From Peromyscus leucopus (Eukaryota; Chordata; Mammalia; Rodentia; Cricetidae), in the NCBI RefSeq assembly GCF_004664715.2, contig NC_051071.1:28823661-28887660 (forward strand): a stretch of DNA of 64,000 nucleotides, written 5' to 3'. Below, one piece after another: positions 57,591 to 64,000 of the stretch (its first letter is position 1; each line of letters opens with the position of its first letter). The notes below the pieces were generated by a model that worked only from the letters and a program-made list of their open reading frames with translations, was not told the origin of the DNA and ran no database searches. The position numbers and the translations under genes were made by a program.

Positions 57591-58954
57591 TAATATTCAC
57601 ACTGTAACTTTCATTAGCCCAACCAAATGAACAAACCAATAGCCATCCCAGCTTTCACTTAGTACCTTTATTCTCTTCCTCAAGGAGACTGGAAAGATGG
57701 GCAAGTCAGGAACTAAGAAAAACATGACTACATACACTATTCAAAGATTGTTACTCAGTTGTTTGTTTTTTTTCTCTTTCTTGCCAAAAGCAGTTTTATA
57801 ATAACTTCAATTAAACTTTCAGTGAACTTCAACTGAAAGCTTTCTTGAAGGCCTTTCCTTGAAAGAGCTGCACAAGGTATCCAGGAAGAGATATATTTTA
57901 TGTCTTTCTTATCCCTTCTTTCTTTCTCAGTTTGTTTCGTCAACTTTTAGTGGAAGAGACAATCAAGCAATTGGCAGTCTTCAGATGAGGAACCACCTTC
58001 AACCTGCAACAAATCACTTCATTTTTTTAAATGAAATTATTTTTTTGTGTGTGATTTTTTTCCTTCTTTGAGAGGAGGACCTCATAGTCTCAGGAACAAA
58101 AATCACATTAGATAACTAATTATAGATCCTTATTCTTTGAGTGTAATTTAGGCTGAGAGCTATGTTCCTAAAATTATTTCCTTCCAGAAGAAATAAAAGT
58201 GCTTCTTGCTGCAGGCTCCGTTTTTCTGAACAATAAATATAAAAAGATTAACTTCTCATCATTCCCCCAGAATGCAATGAATGCAGATGCTCTAAGGAGT
58301 TGGACAGAGTGGATTCTTATTGAAATTAGGCAACACAGTGAGGAATTACACTAGCTATGTGGTGTTGACACAAGGCAGAAATAAAATCATCCAGGGGAAA
58401 ATATTACCTTTGATGCCGTCATTGGAGGACTTAGCCAGTCCTGGGCCAAGTCTTCAGAGAAAAGAAACATGCTCCTCCCACCAGAATGGCTCTCCAGGGA
58501 CACCTCACTCCTAGTCAGCTGTTTCCACTGATTTCATTTGTTATTTGAAGATTTTTTCCTCTTGGAAACCCCTTTCCACAATATATGTGGTTTCACAGAC
58601 ACCCTAGGGTCTCCAGCCCCCTCCATTACTAAAATATACATTGTCAGGTTAGTCAATTTCTGAATGATGTGTATTTCCCTGAACTGAGCCTTCTGCTTCT
58701 ATAACAGAACAATCCCGTCTGCAATGATGAGTGCTATGGGAGCAGAGCATTTTGTCTGACATAGTTAACTGTATGCATTAGTAAATCCTGAGACAAACAA
58801 TGACTGCTTTCACATTTCAGTATTTTTCTTAAGAAGCATCTACAGAGAATTTTCTGTGGATAAGCCAAAAAAAATGAATCTTTTAATCAACTCATTAAAG
58901 AAAGATTTTATTCATCTCAGAGAGAACAGTTATTGTGTCTAACAATCAGGGGGC
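57591..58954. other. Unassigned non-coding stretch
   Basis: No named repeat or gene. The texture at 58.1-58.9 kb is relatively complex and may include unique conserved sequence. Confidence 0.45.
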
Positions 58955-59130
58955 TGCTATTTACTGCGTACAGCATTCCTTGGGTTTGATATATAAAAAA
59001 AAAACTCATTTTAATTCCTATTCTAAATCTGCCATAGCTTAAGAATCCCATTTCACAGCCGGAGCAATTCCAGTGCAGAGAGGCTAGGAAAAGCACTCTG
59101 GTTACAAGGAGCCCGAATTAGCATCCCTTC
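58955..59130 (-). repeat. MIR SINE, minus strand
   Basis: 'gctatttactgcgtacagca', 'aactcattttaattcctatt', 'cccatttcacagccggagca', 'gcagagaggctaggaaaagc' and 'gagcccgaattagcatccc' match the full antisense MIR order. Confidence 0.78.
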
Positions 59131-60694
59131 CTGGGAGGCCACACACTCTGTATGCTTGATAGCTTTTATTGCACCACCTTTCAGAACAGACGCTGAGGGT
59201 CACAGAGTGTACTTATAACCAACTCTCTTCTTTCACCCAGGGAACACTGTTTCCTGGTTATGGTATAGTCTATCTGTCTCCTGGCCTCCCTACTCTCTAA
59301 ATGACTGAATGAGTCACAGGAGAAATGGAAAGTTCTTCTGACACACCTACACTCTCTTAAGGGTGAGTCCCAGCACCATCCTCAGCCTCCAGTGACTAGG
59401 CATAGACTCTTGATATTTTATTGCTATGCTTTTATTCTTCAGGCATGAGGTATCTATGTCATACTCCAAGCCTGACAGAGGTATCTTATTATTTATGAAC
59501 AAGTTTTTTTCTGACCCACTGTCATCTGGAACTTTGTCCAAGCTAAGGTGGTAGTTGATTGACCATGACTGATAGGGCCCTCATATCTTCCAATATACAT
59601 TCATAAGAAGGAATGTGTGAATAAAATAGCTATTAAAAGTATTTGGCTATGGTTAAGAGTTTCAAACCCTACCATAGGGGGAAAAAGCAGTGTCTGAGGT
59701 TTTAACAAATGTAAAGACAAATTGAGTAGTACATTGTGGATCTCTGCTCTAAGTTCCCAGCTCTGAAGCAGAGCATGGTGGGAACATAGGTACTAGGCCA
59801 CCTTCCCGTGGTCACTGTCTGTAGTGGGTTTTCCCATGGTTCATCTGTTCACTCAGTCTTGTATGACTCAGGAGTAGAGTCTTCAGGATCCCTGGGGACA
59901 CAATTAGCCTTTAACTCTTATTTCCAAACCTTTGTACCCCTTCAAACACTAATTTTTATTTTATTTCCTTCAATGCAAGTGCAGCGAGCTCTAATGCTGT
60001 CAGGAGTGTGCTAATCACAGGAAGAGGGATGAGGAACGAAACCACAGACAGCACGGGAGGCTCATCTGTAGACAGAGGTTCCTGTAATTTCAAAGATCTT
60101 TGACAGCCTTTCTGATTCATTATTCATTATTCTGCGTTCATTATTTCTAAGGTGAAATGTGAATTTTAAATTGGGTTCTCAAGAAAGTGACTCCTGAGAC
60201 TAGGGTTTGATTCACTGAGTTGCTTGAGAAAGCTGGTTGATAAGCCTAAGAAGCACTATTCCAGGAGTGGGGAAACCAGACCGGGAAGAAGGAAACAAAA
60301 ATGCATGTGCTGGTACATGATCATCTTCATGATCTGTTTGAGGTTAACATTACCAGAGAACTCTGAGTCTCTGTGTAGAACATCCCTAGAATAGCTCTAC
60401 CCAGGGTTCCTGGGCTGCTTGTCCACTACTTCTCATCTGTCCTGGTACCTTAGAGAACTTCTAACCTGTGGGGAAGCTGAGAAATCTCATATAGACATTT
60501 CTAGAGACCTGCGGGAGGATATGGCTAACAATGGGGAGAGGTAGGCCAGGCAGCAGGAAAAGCTATTAAAACATAAAACTCTACTAACTGTTGAGAGACA
60601 TTGTATAGAGAAGCTTTGATACCAAAAACACAGCCCAACTTGCGGGGGAGGGATTATATAATGTTCTCCAGGGTCAGTAAGGAACAGAATCACT
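59131..60694. other. Unassigned non-coding stretch
   Basis: No recognised repeat or gene. Frames do not exceed 68 codons. Confidence 0.5.
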
Positions 60695-61030
60695 TCTTCA
60701 TGCTTCTATCAGTCTGTGCATTTGTTGCTGGAATGAAAGACCTAAGGGAGATTGATGTAAAGAATAGAGCTGTATTCAGTATGTAGTTTTGGAAATAGAT
60801 TATCCACCATTGGGCAGCCTCATTAATTTGGACTCAGACTTGTCCCTCTTGGTTACATCATGTTATGGTCATGTGATGGTCAGAGGGCATGTGAGATCAA
60901 AAAACAGCATCACAAGACAGAAATACAGAGAGATATTGGGGTGCTTTGGTCCTTCCAATGGTACCTCTCCAAAGTGAACCAAGGACCTCCTACTTACCCC
61001 ATATTTTCAAGCTTCCATTATCCATAAAAC
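60695..61030 (-). mobile_element. MaLR-like LTR, minus strand, diverged
   Basis: 'catttgttgctggaatgaaa', 'tcatgttatggtcatgtgat', 'aaaacagcatcacaagacag' and 'gaaccaaggacctcctactt' follow the antisense order of MLT/MST-type MaLR LTRs. Boundaries are approximate. Confidence 0.55.
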
Positions 61031-61686
61031 CAGTTCTCCAATTCCTGAGCTTATAGGCGACAAACCACATCTGAACAATAGCAAGACTGAGATAGAATTA
61101 AAGGAAGTGTTGCAGATGTGGTGTATAAAAGGAATATAGAATGTTATACTTTGACTCTATTCCTAACTCTTTCTCTTGTCTGGACATTCTGTATGTGAAA
61201 CTAGTCTCTAGAACCATTGTAGTCTTTCTATCATCTTCCTTAGGAACAGATCATGAACCATTCCTTCCATTTACAAATCAGTCCAGAGGATGGCCCTTCT
61301 TGCCCCTCCTCATGACACTTCACTTCATCCTTCCTGAAAGAGAAGCATTGTTAATCTGTAAAAGCAACATAGACAAATACATTAAACATATTCATGCCAT
61401 TTATGTAATATAGGTGTCACTTGATAATCCAAATTTCCCACCCTTGCAAAGGAAAAGAATCCTCCATGCTTATGACTCCATGCTACTATGGGTAGGAATG
61501 GTAGTGCATATGTTCTTGCATCACAGAAGAAAATATAATTTAGGGCCTAAAGGTGACAGAGAGGACAGGGATCAGAGGCAGCTGAGGGAAATTTAAGGTC
61601 AATGAAGAAAATAAAGTATTCTAGATGGTCAGGAACTCTTAATTCCTTAGCAAAGGAAAGGGCTAAGGAATTAAAAGAGGTTTGCA
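61031..61686. other. Unassigned non-coding stretch
   Basis: No repeat or gene was recognised. Two adjacent short frames (61141-61413 and 61414-61596) have no family resemblance. Confidence 0.45.
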
Positions 61687-61895
61687 GGGGCTGGAGAGAT
61701 GGCTCACCAGTTAAGCACACTTACTGATCTTATAGAAGAACTGGGTTTGTTTTGCAGCCTGCACAGATGGCTTACAGACCATAACTCAAAATCTAAGGAT
61801 ACAATGATCACCTCTGGCCCATGCTCACACATCATGTGTATGAAACATATACATACACTCAGACACACAATACACACAAAATAAATATGTGTATT
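61687..61895 (+). mobile_element. B2-superfamily SINE
   Basis: 'ggggctggagagatggctca' is an intact head. The body is partly rearranged ('ctgcacagatggcttacaga', 'atgatcacctctggcccatg'), with a CACACA-rich end and AAATAAATA tail. Confidence 0.85.
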
Positions 61896-62372
61896 TTCTC
61901 TTTTAAAAGAAGTAACATATTTGAGTCAGCTAATCTGTGATAGACATATGAGTTGGAAACAGTATTCAATGGCTTAAGGGTCAGATTTCCACTAATCTGT
62001 CTGCCCATTTGCAGGCCAGTATTCAAGACTAGGACAGTATGTGCACTATTTCCCACAAAAGAGTTAACAGATGAATAGATGCATGAGTGAATCTCTGGTG
62101 GTGTGCCCTCGTGAGATATTTTTGAAAGGAAAACAATGCAAAAGGAGGCAGCAATGGAGCTGCTAGTTGAGAAGATACCAGGGTATTCATTCTTTCATAT
62201 TTTATCCTCACAAATCACTGCCACACATCAGGAAATCAATCTTCTCATCATCCCTTAAACCAATCTGACACTTCATCAGCTCTGCTGCACACCTGACATG
62301 CTTGCTGTCAGGGCCTTCCCTCCCCTTAGATTATATGAAACTTTCCAGGAAAGTCATGTACTGGTCCAGAAA
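61896..62372. other. Unassigned non-coding stretch
   Basis: No recognised repeat or gene. Confidence 0.4.
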
Positions 62373-62421
62373 GCTCTCTCTCTCTCTCTCTCCCTCCGCA
62401 CCCCCCTCTCTCTCACACACA

Positions 62422-62468
<47 letters not shown>
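62373..62468. repeat. Compound (CT)n-C-rich-(CA)n microsatellite
   Basis: (CT)n at 62373-62396, a C-rich bridge, CTCTCT, then (CA)n at 62414-62468. It is the same kind of polypyrimidine plus alternating array as at 33684-33794. Two overlapping frames here are artefacts. Confidence 0.97.
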
Positions 62469-62470
<2 letters not shown>

Positions 62471-63164
62471 CTGTTCCCTTATACCTTGTATTTAGTGAAC
62501 TTCTCATCCATCTTCATCCTATTGTGCTCCTGTTCTGTCCATCAATCTTTCACAGTATTAATCTTGTTTGGCAAGGACTCCTGTGATATTATACACATAC
62601 CTCCATTATTATCCCTCCACATCTTATTGCATCTTGATTTCCATTTGATTTTGAGTAAGCGCAGCAATGATGATAAATAGAAGTATATTAGCTATAGGTA
62701 TAAACACACTCCATACTGCAACATTTATCTTTACTTATTTTTAAATATATTTTTTTTAATTTTTAAATAAATAAAAATATCATAGACCAAAATCAGGAAA
62801 TTCCAAAGTCTATACAACTTAGTGAACTTATAGACAATTGGAATTTGAATCTGAGCTGTAAAGCTTCATATTAAATTTTAAACTTTTAACACTAAATATA
62901 TGTTACATACTCATCAACTACCAAAACTAAAATATCCACTACAGAATTAGAAGGAAAATAATTAGCTTTGTATCAACTTTCATAATTGTCCTATTGTCTG
63001 CATCCACTCCTTTCTCATCATTACCAACATTTATTTTTCATCTAAAGCATAGACCATGCAAAATGTCTTACATAAATAGAAAATCTCTCAAATGTACACA
63101 TATAGGAAGACTTATCTCCTCCAAATACCACTTTTACATGTACTCAGAGTCCCAACTGACATCT
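62469..63164. other. Unassigned AT-rich stretch
   Basis: Very AT-rich around 62730-62790. No named element was recognised. It could include more of the old L1 to the right. Confidence 0.4.
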
Positions 63165-64000
63165 CCAAAAGTTATTTTGTAGATATTAACAAACTGATTC
63201 AAAGCTTCATTCCAGTGGCAAATGATGCCAAATGGCCAAAAACAACAAAGAATATACAAAGCCCTACTATCTGACTCACCATGCAGTTATAGTAAAGAAG
63301 ACATTGTAGTATGACAAACAGGAGCACCTAGATTTTCAATTGACCTTAAGAACAATTGCAAAAGAGACTCAAAAGAAAGTCAACTAAAATTTGATAAGAT
63401 TGAGATAATTCGGAGGAGAAAAGGCAGACCATTCAATGACTTTTTCTCCCTGCAGTAGACAGCCACATGAAGAACACTTGTATACAGAGACATGGGGGTT
63501 CCAAATGGCCATAGGTCTAGAAGCAAAATGGGGATGAAAGAATCCATAGAAAAACATAGGAAAAGTTTAGAATCAACAGGAGCATTTTAGATCTAACACT
63601 AGGAACATGACTGATGGGTGAAAAAATAAAAGGTTAGACCTTATTTAAGTTAAGAAATCTCTTCTTAAGAATTAAACTGAGAAAGGTACAGAAAGATAAA
63701 CCAAAAATGGAAAGTAAGTCTGTAAAAACATATGGCAACAGAGAACTTCTTTTCAAACTACTTTTTAAGATCCCACAATATAAAGGCCAGCAACCGAAGC
63801 ACAAAAAAGCCACAGATATTTTAAGGATGTGCAAATGGTAAATACACATCTTAAGCATGCCAATGTGTTGTGTCATTAGAGAATTTAAAGACAATCAAGG
63901 ACATCACTGTGAATCTGTTACAATAGCTGAGATTCAGAACATAGACAACACCAAGTGCAGACAGAGATGTGGGACATTAGGGAATCTCACCTATGAGTGG
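63165..64000 (+). mobile_element. Old LINE-1 ORF2 fragment, cut by the window edge
   Basis: Diverged ORF2 C-terminal landmarks appear in order: 'ttatagtaaagaagacattg' (63287), 'aattgcaaaagagactc' (63354), 'gaaaaacataggaaaagttt' (63549), 'gtgcaaatggtaaatacaca' (63829), 'aatttaaagacaatcaagga' (63882) and 'agtgcagacagagatgtggg' (63955). It is much older than the other L1 copies and continues past the window. Confidence 0.65.

Noticed and set aside
57254..57607. 117-codon His/Thr-rich frame
   Set aside because: Generated by the CA-rich low-complexity array.
1..64000. Many open frames of 60-145 codons on both strands
   Set aside because: None resembles a conserved protein, none has a splice, promoter or codon-use context, and the longest coincide with antisense SINEs, microsatellites or L1 debris.
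1..64000. tRNA, rRNA, snRNA genes, CRISPR arrays or bacterial features
   Set aside because: tRNA-like signals found belong to B2, B4 and ID SINEs; no array of spaced repeats or other RNA gene was recognised.

Overview
The window is mammalian nuclear DNA from a muroid rodent, most likely a cricetid (deer mouse, vole or hamster group). It is not laboratory mouse or rat. The signs are B1, B2/B3, B4 and ID SINEs together with Lx-type LINE-1. The young B1 copies share the variant core ggaaaggcgcaaagctacac, and there are ERVK-type LTRs of a kind I associate with hamster and Peromyscus. The species is an inference from repeat types recalled from memory and was not checked against a library.

I find no protein-coding gene, exon, tRNA, rRNA or other structural RNA gene. 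The longest open frames are about 100-145 codons and almost all are shadows of repeats: antisense B1 poly-A runs, (CA/TG)n, or L1 debris. The stretch is best read as an intergenic desert or the inside of a very large intron.

Layout. 0-9 kb: a B3-like SINE, an ancient mammalian repeat (2.2-3.1 kb), two oppositely oriented LTRs (5.4 and 5.9 kb), two more B2-superfamily SINEs, and a MIR split by a B1. 9.5-11 kb: a MIR, then the least repeat-like block of the window, a candidate regulatory element with two perfect octamers. 11-15.1 kb: a young B1, LTRs, an L1 3' tail and a clean solo LTR with 6-bp target duplications. 15-20.4 kb: mostly unassigned. 20.6-28.4 kb: one long, dead, Lx-like L1 carrying a B1 and an LTR-like element. 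29.6-36.3 kb: a SINE-rich stretch with B4 copies, microsatellites and LTRs. 36.3-43 kb: mostly unassigned, with a MIR and an ID-B1 composite. 44.8-47.3 kb: two pairs of interleaved direct duplicates. 48.2-50.7 kb: a 5'-truncated L1 interrupted by an ERVK-type LTR and followed by an ID element. 51-64 kb: scattered SINEs, MIRs, microsatellites, a MaLR-like LTR, and an old L1 fragment running off the right edge.

The window therefore records successive retroposition. Several insertions have intact target-site duplications readable directly in the sequence, which gives their relative order. The less expected observations are a 52-bp patch shared by two unrelated repeats 2.6 kb apart, an LTR-like element flanked by an 11-12 bp direct repeat, and the interleaved duplication at 45-47 kb. 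I see no sign of a new gene system.
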